Positions 55,613 through 63,383 are shown, counted from the first letter of the stretch. The stretch is 64,000 nt of DNA from [Clostridium] citroniae WAL-17108 (GCF_000233455.1 NZ_JH376428.1:62001-126000), one strand, 5' to 3'. The notes: generated by a model not told the origin, from the sequence alone. A program made the numbers and translations.

Positions 55613-55652
55613 CTTTTGTCACCTCCGAATCTGCTGCCGCCTTCTGTTGATA

Positions 55653-56816
55653 TTACTGCTCCAGATGGTTCTCCTTTGCCCAGTCATCGATCTGATCCAG
55701 GTCGGTAGGAAGAACCAGCTTGCCGTCAGCGATCAGCTGTCTGGTATCATTCAGAATTTGTGTAACATCATCAGGGATCTGTACATCCAGTCCCTCTACA
55801 TCATAGTCGCAGATTCCTTCCGGAATACCCACCATCTTGGAGCCGGGTGCCCATGTTCCGTCTGCCAGCATACCGATCTCTTCTACGATAAACAGCCAAA
55901 CCTTTTTACAGGAAGTGCTCAGGCTGTGTTTTGGATCTACCATGGCCAGGGAAGTTCCGATAACATAACGGTCAGTCTCTTCCGCTGCATAGAAAACACC
56001 CTGTGTGGAGCTTCCTGCGTTGGCGCTGACAATATCTGCGCCTCTCTCATACATAACAAGCGCCAGTTCCTTTGCCGTTGCCGGATCGCTGTAGCCTCCG
56101 ATAAAATTGGTCAGTACTTCCACGTCAGGATTGGCATATTTGGCGCCTGCAATAAAGCCTGCTGCCTGTCCTCTGGAGGTAGGTGTGTCCATAGCGATAC
56201 AGAAACCAACAATATTCTCAGGATTGCTTAATGGGAATCTGTCATCCTTTGTTGCAAGTCCTGCCAGTACGCCGGAAAGGAAATGCTGATCCGGGTAAGC
56301 GGCTGCCAGACAGTTGATATTGTCAAATCCCTCGATCACCGTATCCAGCATGCAGAACTTCTGGTCCGGATAGTCCTCAGCCACCATCTGAAGTGCATCG
56401 GCCTGCTCGGTGCTGATAGCGATAATTACGTCATACTCAGCTGCGTCCGCATACATGCGCAGCTGGGTCTCAAATTCCGAAACATCCTTTGGCTCACAGT
56501 AGTCAAAGCTGCATCCGTATTGTTCCACGGCCATTTCACATCCCTGGTATACCTCATCATTATAACCATTGTCTCCCAAACCGCCTGTGCCGAAAATAAC
56601 GGCAAACTTAATGTCGCTTCCTGCCTTTTTCTCTCCCTCAGCCTCCTGGGACTGTGCCTGGGTATCCTTTTCAGCCTCTGTCTTACTCTCCTTTGGGGCC
56701 TCTGTCTTTGTTTCCGGCGCATTTGTCTGGGGAGCGGATGTTGTCATCCCGCATCCTGACAAAAGGCTGATTCCCATTGACAGTACCAACGCACAGCTTA
56801 AAATCCTCTTTTTCAT
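55653..56816 (-). CDS. BmpA-family nucleoside-binding lipoprotein (NupN-like)
   Basis: 387 residues. Lipobox GISLLSGCGMTT (Cys 22) then an Ala/Thr/Lys/Glu linker to about residue 65. The BMP domain contains KFAVIFGTGGLGDNGYNDEVYQGCEMA, AYPDQHFLSGVLAGLATKDDRF, GFCIAMDTPTSRGQAAGFIAGAKYANP, and IVSANAGSSTQGVFYAAEE. BMP proteins bind nucleosides such as inosine, guanosine and adenosine. First gene of the importer portion, 40 bases after the purine nucleoside phosphorylase, with a GGAGGAAAA ribosome site. It sets the uptake specificity of the operon. Confidence 0.93.
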   Translation of the reverse strand: MKKRILSCALVLSMGISLLSGCGMTTSAPQTNAPETKTEAPKESKTEAEKDTQAQSQEAEGEKKAGSDIKFAVIFGTGGLGDNGYNDEVYQGCEMAVEQYGCSFDYCEPKDVSEFETQLRMYADAAEYDVIIAISTEQADALQMVAEDYPDQKFCMLDTVIEGFDNINCLAAAYPDQHFLSGVLAGLATKDDRFPLSNPENIVGFCIAMDTPTSRGQAAGFIAGAKYANPDVEVLTNFIGGYSDPATAKELALVMYERGADIVSANAGSSTQGVFYAAEETDRYVIGTSLAMVDPKHSLSTSCKKVWLFIVEEIGMLADGTWAPGSKMVGIPEGICDYDVEGLDVQIPDDVTQILNDTRQLIADGKLVLPTDLDQIDDWAKENHLEQ

Positions 56817-56856
56817 CTTCGTTTTCCTCCATTATTAGAACTCTTAAGTATATTTT

Positions 56857-57567
56857 TTAGACCATTTCCAATGCAATTTCCATCATGTTGGTAAAACTGT
56901 TCTGTCTCTCCTCTGCAGTTGTCTTTTCTCCGGTAACAATGTGGTCGGACACTGTCAGGATGCCCAGTGCATTTTTCCCAGCCGCCGCTGCCACAATGTA
57001 GAGGGCTGCTGTCTCCATCTCCACACTTAGGATTCCCATATCCTTCCACTTAAGCTGGCAGTCATCTGCCGGATAGAACACATCCGTGGACAGTACATTG
57101 CCCACGCGGTAGCCAACCCCCAGCTTTTCTGCGCTTTCTACAGCCCTGCGCAACAGGTCATAAGATGGAATGGCTGAAAATGTGCCTGAAAGATGGAACT
57201 GGTTAATATAAGGAGTGTCATAGCAGGCGCCCATGGCAATGATGACATCCTTCAGTTTCAGATCCGGGGCCAGCCCGCCCGTGGTCCCCACACGTATGAT
57301 ATTTTCCACATCATACAGATGATACAGCTCATAGGCATGAACCGCCATGCTGGGTGCACCGATGCCGTGGGCCATTACAGATACGGGTTTTCCCTTATAA
57401 GTGCCTGTATAGGCATACATACAGCGTATTTCGTTGATCTTCACCACATTGTCCAGATAATTTTCTGCGATATATTGGGCACGCAGCGGATCTCCGGGCA
57501 TGAGTACGGTTTTTGCAAATGCTCCCGGCGCAGCTCCAATGTGATGGGTTGGTGCGGTTAATCCCAT
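56857..57567 (-). CDS. deoD: Purine nucleoside phosphorylase, DeoD type
   Basis: 236 residues, the normal DeoD length. Phosphorolyses purine (deoxy)nucleosides to base and (deoxy)ribose-1-phosphate. PTHHIGAAPGAFAKTVLMPGDPLRA is the DeoD N-terminus; RVGTTGGLAPDLKLKDVIIA, LSVEMETAALY and the catalytic Asp in LTVSDHIVTGE are intact. Hexameric DeoD also accepts some 5'-modified nucleosides poorly. It follows the MtnA-like gene by 42 bases and precedes the importer. Confidence 0.95.
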   Translation of the reverse strand: MGLTAPTHHIGAAPGAFAKTVLMPGDPLRAQYIAENYLDNVVKINEIRCMYAYTGTYKGKPVSVMAHGIGAPSMAVHAYELYHLYDVENIIRVGTTGGLAPDLKLKDVIIAMGACYDTPYINQFHLSGTFSAIPSYDLLRRAVESAEKLGVGYRVGNVLSTDVFYPADDCQLKWKDMGILSVEMETAALYIVAAAAGKNALGILTVSDHIVTGEKTTAEERQNSFTNMMEIALEMV

Positions 57568-57609
57568 AAATCGTTCCTCCTCAATTCTTTCATTTGTTTC
57601 TGCCCCTGT

Positions 57610-58668
57610 CTATCTCTTTAGTTTTGCCAGATTTTCTATGTATGGAGCACGGATAACGCCGGCCTCTGTGATAATGCCGCTGATCATCTCATTGGGAGTC
57701 ACATCAAATGCAGGGTAAAGCGCTTCTGTATTTTCTGATGTGATCAGCTGGCCGTTCAGGTGGGTCACTTCGCTTCCCGGCCTGAATTCCACCTCCAGAT
57801 CCATACCATGCTGTAAGGTAAAGTCAATGGTGTGGGAGGATGTGGCCGTATAGAACGGCACTCCGTTTTCTTTGGCAGCCACAGCGTGCATATAAGTTCC
57901 TATTTTATTAATTAAATCCCCGTTGGCAGCCACCCGGTCAGATCCCACTACCACCTTCTGTATCCTGCCCAGCTTCATCAGATATCCTGACATATCATCT
58001 GTGATCAGCGTATGAGGAATCCCGAATTTCTCCAATTCATAGGCAGTGATCCTGGCTCCCTGCAGATACGGCCTTGTCTCACAGGTAAAGACATGGATCT
58101 TCTTACCCTGTAAAAATGCGGTCCTGATAACGGAAAGCGCCCTTCCGCCGAATCCGGAACCGGCCAGTGCACCGGAATGACAGTGGGTGAGAATCGTATC
58201 CCCATCCTCGATCAGCTCTGCACCGTTCTTTCCCAGCTGCCGCTCGAACGCCAGCTGCTCTTCCAGGATATCACATGCCCTGTCCTCAAACAGTTCCATG
58301 AACCCGCTGTCAGGACAATTCTTCACAAAGGCGATCAGACCGTCCACTGTCTTCATTAAATTAACTGCTGTCGGCCTTGTAGCCTTCAGTTCCAAGCCTG
58401 ACTGTATGACCGCACCGCGGTCACCTCTGGTATTCATGGCTTCCAGAAGCATTCCATACACGCCTGCGATTCCGATTGCCCCTGAACCTCTGATGGACAT
58501 TACTTTGATCGCTTCGGCAAGCTGGCTTACCTTCCGCAGCTCCACCACCGGTGCCTCCTTAGGCAGCTTCAGCTGATCCACCATACACAGGTGATCCTCC
58601 TCTGCCCAGATAGGCAATAACAGGCCTTCCCCTTTCCATTCCTGTGTTAATTGCTCTAATCTTTTCAA
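57610..58668 (-). CDS. MtnA-like aldose-1-phosphate isomerase
   Basis: 352 residues, starting at a TTG (58668) with TAGGAG six bases upstream; no better ATG is near. MtnA converts 5-methylthioribose-1-phosphate to the ribulose form; the related archaeal R15P isomerase and eIF2B share the fold. The catalytic Cys (ILTHCHSGALAGSGFGG) and Asp (VGSDRVAANGDLINKIGTY) are kept, as are ETRPYLQGARITAYEL and PAFDVTPNEMISGIITEAGV. Near the C-terminus, where MtnA as I recall it reads IPIEER, this protein has LEVEFRPGSE, and APTSTID is TATSSHTID, so substrate recognition may differ. Placed between an aldolase and a phosphorylase, it probably acts on (5-deoxy)ribose-1-phosphate. Confidence 0.88.
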   Translation of the reverse strand: MKRLEQLTQEWKGEGLLLPIWAEEDHLCMVDQLKLPKEAPVVELRKVSQLAEAIKVMSIRGSGAIGIAGVYGMLLEAMNTRGDRGAVIQSGLELKATRPTAVNLMKTVDGLIAFVKNCPDSGFMELFEDRACDILEEQLAFERQLGKNGAELIEDGDTILTHCHSGALAGSGFGGRALSVIRTAFLQGKKIHVFTCETRPYLQGARITAYELEKFGIPHTLITDDMSGYLMKLGRIQKVVVGSDRVAANGDLINKIGTYMHAVAAKENGVPFYTATSSHTIDFTLQHGMDLEVEFRPGSEVTHLNGQLITSENTEALYPAFDVTPNEMISGIITEAGVIRAPYIENLAKLKR

Positions 58669-58730
58669 TGTTTTCTCCTATCTGATCCTTTCGTTTACTT
58701 CCGCTTTCTTAATGTTTTATCCCCGGGACA

Positions 58731-59348
58731 TCACACCTGAAAAAGTTCCCTGAATTTGTCCCTGTTTACCGCTACCTGCACCTGGATGCAAGCCTGTTTA
58801 GCAGTCTGCTCGATCAGATCAACCACGTTGTAGGCCGCTTCCAGAGATGGACCCACCGCGCATACGCCATGTTCCTTCATCAGAATCCCCTTGCTTTCCG
58901 GATGATCCCGGAATGCATCGATCACATACCGGCGCAGATCTTCACTGCCCGCAGGAGCGGATTCGATAAACGGCACATGACCCACAACTTTTCTGGCTGT
59001 AACTGATGTGAAGGGAAGTTCAATATTATTGTTGGCCAGCGCGATCGAATAATTTGGATGGCAGTGGATAAAGGCGTTCATTTCAGGACGAAGTTTGAGA
59101 ACACCTAAATGGAAACCCGCTTCTTTGGACGGCTTGCCGTCTCCATATACCACATTGCCCTCCATGTCCACAATCAGAACATCTGCGTCTGTCATGACCC
59201 GCATGTTCACTGCAGTCTTCTTGATCGCGACTAATTCTGTTCCCGGCACACGGCAGCTTAAGTTGCCCCCTGATGCCTGAGTATACCCTTTTTCATAAAT
59301 ATAATGGCAGAATTCTGCCACTTCCTGTCGGACCGCTCTAAAATCCAT
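58731..59348 (-). CDS. Class II aldolase (fuculose-1-phosphate aldolase/Ald2-like)
   Basis: 205 residues, GGAGGAG seven bases before the ATG. Class II aldolase/adducin fold: GYTQASGGNLSCRVPGTELV, the catalytic-type Glu in GKPSKEAGFHLGV, Zn-binding His-x-His in FIHCHPNYSIALAN, and the third His in LMKEHGVCAVGPSLEAAYNVVDLIEQTAKQ. These features fit L-fuculose/rhamnulose-1-phosphate aldolases more than AraD epimerases; the catalytic Glu is the mark of an aldolase. First gene of the minus-strand operon, followed by the MtnA-like isomerase, the same pairing as in the methylthio/5-deoxyribose DHAP shunt. Expected reaction: (5-deoxy)ribulose-1-phosphate to DHAP and an aldehyde. MtnB dehydratase is a weaker alternative. 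Confidence 0.85.
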   Translation of the reverse strand: MDFRAVRQEVAEFCHYIYEKGYTQASGGNLSCRVPGTELVAIKKTAVNMRVMTDADVLIVDMEGNVVYGDGKPSKEAGFHLGVLKLRPEMNAFIHCHPNYSIALANNNIELPFTSVTARKVVGHVPFIESAPAGSEDLRRYVIDAFRDHPESKGILMKEHGVCAVGPSLEAAYNVVDLIEQTAKQACIQVQVAVNRDKFRELFQV

Positions 59349-59376
59349 CTATTTTCTCCTCCTGTTTTTTCATCTC

Positions 59377-59390
59377 GTTGGACGTCCAAC
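59377..59390. promoter_or_regulatory. Palindromic operator of the aldolase operon
   Basis: Perfect 14-bp palindrome GTTGGACGTCCAAC. It starts 17 bases after the minus-strand -10, just past the transcription start, where a bound repressor would block initiation. A related site lies at 60413-60430; the 12-mers TTGGACGTCCAA and TAGGACGACCAC share 9 positions. The GntR regulator at 59604 is the likely protein. Confidence 0.75.
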
Positions 59391-59406
59391 CACTCGTGTT
59401 AATGTT

Positions 59407-59435
59407 ATGATAACATAGCAATTTTGCTATGTCAA
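59407..59435 (-). promoter_or_regulatory. Promoter of the aldolase-isomerase-nucleoside operon
   Basis: On the minus strand TTGACA (59435-59430), 17-base spacer, TATCAT (59412-59407), 59 bases before the aldolase start. The spacer contains ATAGCAAAATTGCTAT, itself a palindrome. Confidence 0.82.
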
Positions 59436-59526
59436 TTGTATGGTTTATATTAAAAGTTATTGATACTTTTAGTTGTTTTTCACAAATAAACTCCCATTTT
59501 TTTCCATCTCTTTCATGCACTCTATC

Positions 59527-59556
59527 TTGACAAATGATTCTTTTCTACGTTATACT
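59527..59556 (+). promoter_or_regulatory. Promoter of the GntR regulator gene
   Basis: TTGACA at 59527-59532, 18-base spacer, TATACT at 59551-59556, 47 bases before the chosen start. Confidence 0.75.
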
Positions 59557-59603
59557 CAAAATGCAGTGATCACCGCGATATCATTCAAAGGAGTATGAAA
59601 TTC

Positions 59604-60329
59604 ATGAAGCTGACAAACAAAACCCTGTCCGCACAGGTTAAAGAAGCGGTATCCGATATGATCCGTAAATCTGAGTTTATGGATAAACTGCCTTCCGAAC
59701 AGGATCTGGCCGCTCAATTAGGGGTCAGCAGAAATACAGTCCGGGAAGCATTGAAAGGACTTGAGAATGAAGGCCTGGTCATATCCCGCCACGGGATCGG
59801 CACGTTTGTTACACGCTATAACGGCAGCGAAAATATCCGTTACAATATCTCAGCTTTGGACAGCACCACAAAGATCATCTCGGAACACGGCTATGTGCCC
59901 GGTACCCAGAGTGTGTTTGTGGATGTACGTATGGCCGGCCCTGAGATATCCAAACGCCTGGGCAGCGATACCCCTGTGAAGATTCTCTACATTGAGCGTG
60001 TCAGGACTGCCGATGACACTCCCATCGTATTTGTGGAAGACTACATACCATATGTGGATGGAATGCTGGAGGATTTCTCCTCCCATGCCATACCGTCCCT
60101 ATTCCAATTCATCAACCGCTATGCACCGGTCTCCTTTGCAAACTGCTCGATTCACGCGGTGCTCAGCGACAAACGCCAGATGGATAAGCTGTCCCTGACA
60201 GATCCGAAAGCGCTGCTTTTGCTGCAGCAGATCCACTATTCCTCCAAGGGAAATCCCATCTTTTATTCTGACAGTTATTTCATCACCGAGAAACTGGAAT
60301 TCAACCTGATCCGGCGGTGCGTGGAATAG
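59604..60329 (+). CDS. GntR-family regulator with UTRA ligand domain
   Basis: 241 residues from the ATG at 59604, ten bases after AAAGGAG; the ATG at 59595 is too close to it. A GntR winged helix fills residues 8-75 (LPSEQDLAAQLGVSRNTVREALKGLENEGLVISRHGIGTFV). A UTRA domain follows (about 95-235) with PVKILYIERVRTADDTPIVFVEDYIPY and SKGNPIFYSDSYFI, which in HutC/FarR-type regulators binds a phosphorylated sugar or similar effector. It stands between the aldolase operon and the FucI-like and deaminase genes, and similar palindromes occur at both promoters, so it probably represses both arms and is released by a pathway intermediate. It has its own promoter and a weak terminator. Confidence 0.92.
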   Translation: MKLTNKTLSAQVKEAVSDMIRKSEFMDKLPSEQDLAAQLGVSRNTVREALKGLENEGLVISRHGIGTFVTRYNGSENIRYNISALDSTTKIISEHGYVPGTQSVFVDVRMAGPEISKRLGSDTPVKILYIERVRTADDTPIVFVEDYIPYVDGMLEDFSSHAIPSLFQFINRYAPVSFANCSIHAVLSDKRQMDKLSLTDPKALLLLQQIHYSSKGNPIFYSDSYFITEKLEFNLIRRCVE

Positions 60330-60342
60330 ACACGGAAGAAAG

Positions 60343-60372
60343 GTCCGGGTTAAAAGCAAATGCCGGATTTTT
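60343..60372 (+). terminator. Weak terminator after the GntR gene
   Basis: GTCCGG pairs with CCGGAT (one G-U) around a 14-base loop, followed by TTTTT. Short stem, so weak. Confidence 0.45.
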
Positions 60373-60383
60373 TATTTTGTATA

Positions 60384-60412
60384 TTGACAGTGCGGATTTT
60401 TTTTGCTAGATT
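60384..60412 (+). promoter_or_regulatory. Promoter of the FucI-like gene
   Basis: TTGACA at 60384-60389, 17-base spacer, TAGATT at 60407-60412. The inverted repeat at 60413-60430 touches the -10. Confidence 0.65.
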
Positions 60413-60430
60413 GGTGGTAGGACGACCACC
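60413..60430. promoter_or_regulatory. Operator next to the FucI-like promoter
   Basis: Inverted repeat GGTGGT-6-ACCACC, with the centre AGGACG. It partly matches the palindrome at 59377-59390 in the core G-G-A-C-G-x-C-C and sits directly after the -10, where it would cover the transcription start. Confidence 0.65.
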
Positions 60431-60465
60431 GTGTTAGATATTTTAAGAGACGTTAAGGAAACTTG

Positions 60466-60488
60466 GAGTCCCCCATGCAGGGGGGCTC
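60466..60488 (+). other. Leader hairpin before the FucI-like gene
   Basis: A 9-bp stem (GAGTCCCCC with GGGGGGCTC, one G-U pair) around the loop ATGCA. It ends six bases before the GGAGAGAGGG ribosome site and has no T-run, so it is not a terminator. It could stabilise the mRNA or limit ribosome access. Confidence 0.6.
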
Positions 60489-60511
60489 TCATCATGGAGA
60501 GAGGGTTACAT

Positions 60512-61702
60512 ATGACGAACTATCTTTATCTACAAAGTATGCTTCAAACAGGTCCTGAACTGGCTGAGAAGGCCAGGTCCTTATTCCAGTATCTTTCTGA
60601 AAAAACAGGTGATCAATTTGTATCGGCACCCGCAGAAGCTCTCACAAAAGAGCCGGTCTCTATCGTTTACGTGGCTTCCGGCGGTACGGCGGGTGCTTTT
60701 AAAAATGCCCTGCCCTATCTAAAGGAACCTATTATCATCATTACCAGCGGGAGCGACAATTCCCTGTCCGCATCCATGGAAATGATGACCTATCTGGCAA
60801 ACCACAAGATAAAGGGAAGGCTTCTCCACGGCACGCAGGAGGAACTGGCTTCTGACTTTGAACATGTCATGCGTGCCGCAAACGCGAAACATTCCCTTCA
60901 GGGAATGCGGCTGGGCCTGGTGGGCGCTCCCTCAGACTGGCTGATCTCCACGGATGTGGATTATGATGCCCTTGCTGAGAAAACCGGCATTCAGGTTGTA
61001 GAGATCGGAATGCCTGAACTTCTGGAAGAGATTGCAAAAAAATCCTATCCGGACAATGATTCCTGCCGTGCCCTTCTGGCGCAGGATTTTGATAAGGATC
61101 AGATCACACAGGCGCTGGAGATCTATGGCGCTTTCAAACGTCTGGTGGAACGGTATGACCTGGACGGTTTTACCGTACGCTGTTTTGATCTGCTCACAGC
61201 GGTAAAAAATACAGGATGCCTGGGCCTGGCCCTTTTGAATCAGGAAGGTATCTACAGCGGATGCGAGGGTGACCTGCCTTCCCTGATCTCCATGGCAATC
61301 CTCGGGCAGATCTCAGGGCAGCCCGTATTCCAGTGCAATCCCTCCCGTGTGGACAGACACAAGGATGAAATCATATTTGCCCACTGCACATTGCCGTTAA
61401 ATATGCCGGTGCGCTACCATCTGGACACCCATTTTGAGTCAGGGATCGGTGTGGCCGTGGCTGGAGATATTCCCAGCGGCAAGGCAACTGTATTCAAGGC
61501 AACCGGACTGCTGGAGCGCTGCTTTATCTCCGGTGCGCAGATTGAGGAGAGCCTTCACGAATGTAATCTCTGCCGCAGCCAGATACGTCTGCACTGTGAC
61601 GCAGGAACCGGCCATTTCCTGAATACCCCTGTGGGCAACCACTATCTTGTATGCATGGGCGACTGGTCCGAGAGTCTCCGTGAATTTTTCACAATGTTTT
61701 AA
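60512..61702 (+). CDS. L-fucose isomerase-like protein of unknown function
   Basis: 396 residues from the ATG at 60512, with GGAGAGAGGG upstream; the frame to 60431 is leader. The N-terminal half looks Rossmann-like (VSIVYVASGGTAGAFKNAL, PIIIITSGSDNSLSASMEMM). The middle resembles the FucI/AraA fold: DLDGFTVRCFDLLTAVKNTGCLGLALLNQEGIYSGCEGDLPSLISM, where the acidic residues of CEGD could bind metal, followed by PVFQCNPSRVDRHKDEIIFAHCTLPLNM. It is shorter than FucI (about 590) and similar in length to FucI-like proteins of unknown role. The first gene of a plus-strand pair with the deaminase, under a site resembling the GntR operator. It may isomerise the sugar released by the pathway; this is inference. 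Confidence 0.75.
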   Translation: MTNYLYLQSMLQTGPELAEKARSLFQYLSEKTGDQFVSAPAEALTKEPVSIVYVASGGTAGAFKNALPYLKEPIIIITSGSDNSLSASMEMMTYLANHKIKGRLLHGTQEELASDFEHVMRAANAKHSLQGMRLGLVGAPSDWLISTDVDYDALAEKTGIQVVEIGMPELLEEIAKKSYPDNDSCRALLAQDFDKDQITQALEIYGAFKRLVERYDLDGFTVRCFDLLTAVKNTGCLGLALLNQEGIYSGCEGDLPSLISMAILGQISGQPVFQCNPSRVDRHKDEIIFAHCTLPLNMPVRYHLDTHFESGIGVAVAGDIPSGKATVFKATGLLERCFISGAQIEESLHECNLCRSQIRLHCDAGTGHFLNTPVGNHYLVCMGDWSESLREFFTMF

Positions 61703-61836
61703 GGCTGTTATACGACCATTTTAAGACTAGAGCGCATTAAAAAATTGCTTTCCGTCAGATGTGCGTCACACTTTGTGAGAGATTTGACTCCGGGATCTGT
61801 CCCCATAGGAACTTCCCGATTTTGGAGGAACGTAAT

Positions 61837-63288
61837 ATGATACTTGCCAATGGCAGACGAATACAATTTCACAATGCGGATATCACCTTTCAACGAGGTG
61901 ATATCCGCATTCTCAATCATCAAATCGCAGAAGTGGGCACCCGCCTGACTCCTGCTCCGGGAGAGACCTATATGGATCTTAAGGGTGACTATGTGCTTCC
62001 CGGAATGGTAAACAGCCACTCCCATTCCTACACCAATCTCCTGCGGGGCACATCATACGGGGAGCCGCTGGAGATCTGGTCCTCAGACACGGTTGCATTG
62101 GGCGGCCTGCTCTCAGAGGAGGACATGGTTCTCTCCACCTCTCTGGGTATCTGCGAAATGCTTCACAGCGGGGTCACCGCCTGTGTGGATCACCTGCCCC
62201 ATCTGTCCACGGCAGCAGCTGCCGCCGCTGTCTATCAGTCCAGTGGATTCAGGGCTGCTCTGGCACCCATGATGCATAACAAAAAAGACAGCCAGATCTT
62301 ATGCGGGCTGACACCGCCTGTTTCAGCAGCCCCTTCCCCCTCCCCCTTTTTGCCGGTCCCTGCATATATGGAATACTACGAGGATTTTATAAAGCGGTTT
62401 CACCATCCGGAGGGAACGGTCCAGGTAATGGCCGGCATCAATTCTCCCCAGCGGGCAGACGAGTCCCTTCTGAATGCGGCCTCTGATCTGGCTGCCAGAC
62501 ACGGACTTGGCATCCACTGCCATCTTTTAGAGACCCGCTGGCAGCAGGCTTCTGCCCGGGAAAGCGGGATCTCCCCGGTCTTTCTTATGGACCGCTGCGG
62601 CCTGCTCACCCAAAAAACCTCCCTTGCCCACTGTGTGTGGCTGGATGATGAGGAGATAGCCCTTGTGGCCCAACGGGGATCCATACCAGTTTCCAACCCG
62701 GCCAGCAACCTTTTCCTGGGCAGCGGCGTTTTCCCTCTTAACAAGTGGATGGACTTCCATGTCCTGCCCGCTCTGGGATCAGACGGCGTAAACTGCGGCA
62801 CGGATCACAGCATTCAGGAGATACTGCGCCTGTTTCTCCTCCTCCAGCGGGGACAGACCCCTGATTACCGCAGATGGCCGGGAGCAGCCGATGCTTACCG
62901 CATGGCAACGACCCGGGGACTGCAGGTTCTTGGAAAAGCATCCTCGCCATCTGAACGCAGGGATACCCAAAGCAGTCCCATCCAAACAGGCATGGACGCT
63001 GATCTTGTGATCATTGACCAAACATCCTTACTGCCTGTTTCCGATTCTGCCATTGCCAACCAGCTGCTGTTCCACAACCATCTACAGGCAAAACACGTGC
63101 TGATCCACGGCAGGTTTGTTCTGGAATCAGGCGTTGTCACCTGTCTGGATGAAAAAGGGCTCCGGGCAGAGACCGTAAAACGCCTTCCCTATCTGGCCGG
63201 ACGCTATGATGAGGCGCTGAAAAAGGCCGGGATGGAGAAGCCCCTGTTCCGGCAAGGTTATGGAAGAATCTGGAACCTAGAAAAATGA
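61837..63288 (+). CDS. Amidohydrolase, SsnA/MtaD/adenosine-type deaminase family
   Basis: 483 residues from the ATG at 61837, with GGAGGAA upstream. Metal site complete: His-x-His in MVNSHSHSYTN, His in GIHCHLLETRW, His in TSLAHCVWLDDEE, and Asp in LGSDGVNCGTDHSI. NPASNLFLGSGVFPL is the family's conserved strand. Relatives deaminate guanine, methylthioadenosine/S-adenosylhomocysteine, 5'-deoxyadenosine or triazines. In this cluster with nucleoside phosphorylases, a deaminase of adenosine-like nucleosides would convert them to inosine forms suited to DeoD. Its first codons carry a 16-bp perfect hairpin (61873-61911). It is 134 bases after the FucI-like gene. Confidence 0.85.
   Translation: MILANGRRIQFHNADITFQRGDIRILNHQIAEVGTRLTPAPGETYMDLKGDYVLPGMVNSHSHSYTNLLRGTSYGEPLEIWSSDTVALGGLLSEEDMVLSTSLGICEMLHSGVTACVDHLPHLSTAAAAAAVYQSSGFRAALAPMMHNKKDSQILCGLTPPVSAAPSPSPFLPVPAYMEYYEDFIKRFHHPEGTVQVMAGINSPQRADESLLNAASDLAARHGLGIHCHLLETRWQQASARESGISPVFLMDRCGLLTQKTSLAHCVWLDDEEIALVAQRGSIPVSNPASNLFLGSGVFPLNKWMDFHVLPALGSDGVNCGTDHSIQEILRLFLLLQRGQTPDYRRWPGAADAYRMATTRGLQVLGKASSPSERRDTQSSPIQTGMDADLVIIDQTSLLPVSDSAIANQLLFHNHLQAKHVLIHGRFVLESGVVTCLDEKGLRAETVKRLPYLAGRYDEALKKAGMEKPLFRQGYGRIWNLEK
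61873..61911 (+). repeat. 16-bp perfect inverted repeat inside the deaminase start
   Basis: AATGCGGATATCACCT at 61873-61888 and its exact complement at 61896-61911, with the 7-base loop TTCAACG. It covers about codons 13-25 of the deaminase. No T-run follows. Confidence 0.9.
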
Positions 63289-63346
63289 TAATCCTTGAAT
63301 ACTTCCCTCCGGTCCGATAGATGTGGTATTTTTCCCCCACAGGTAA

Positions 63347-63352
63347 TATAAT
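63347..63352 (+). promoter_or_regulatory. -10 box of the cell-wall-binding protein gene
   Basis: TATAAT 32 bases before the start at 63384. A matching -35 is not evident at the usual distance. The 95-base gap after the deaminase holds no other feature. Confidence 0.5.
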
Positions 63353-63383
63353 AGAAACACCAAATGTAAAAAGGAGGAGTTGT

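Noticed and set aside
59361..59600. Small protein gene opposite the divergent promoter region
   Set aside because: The only frame there has no ribosome site and crosses both promoters and the operator.
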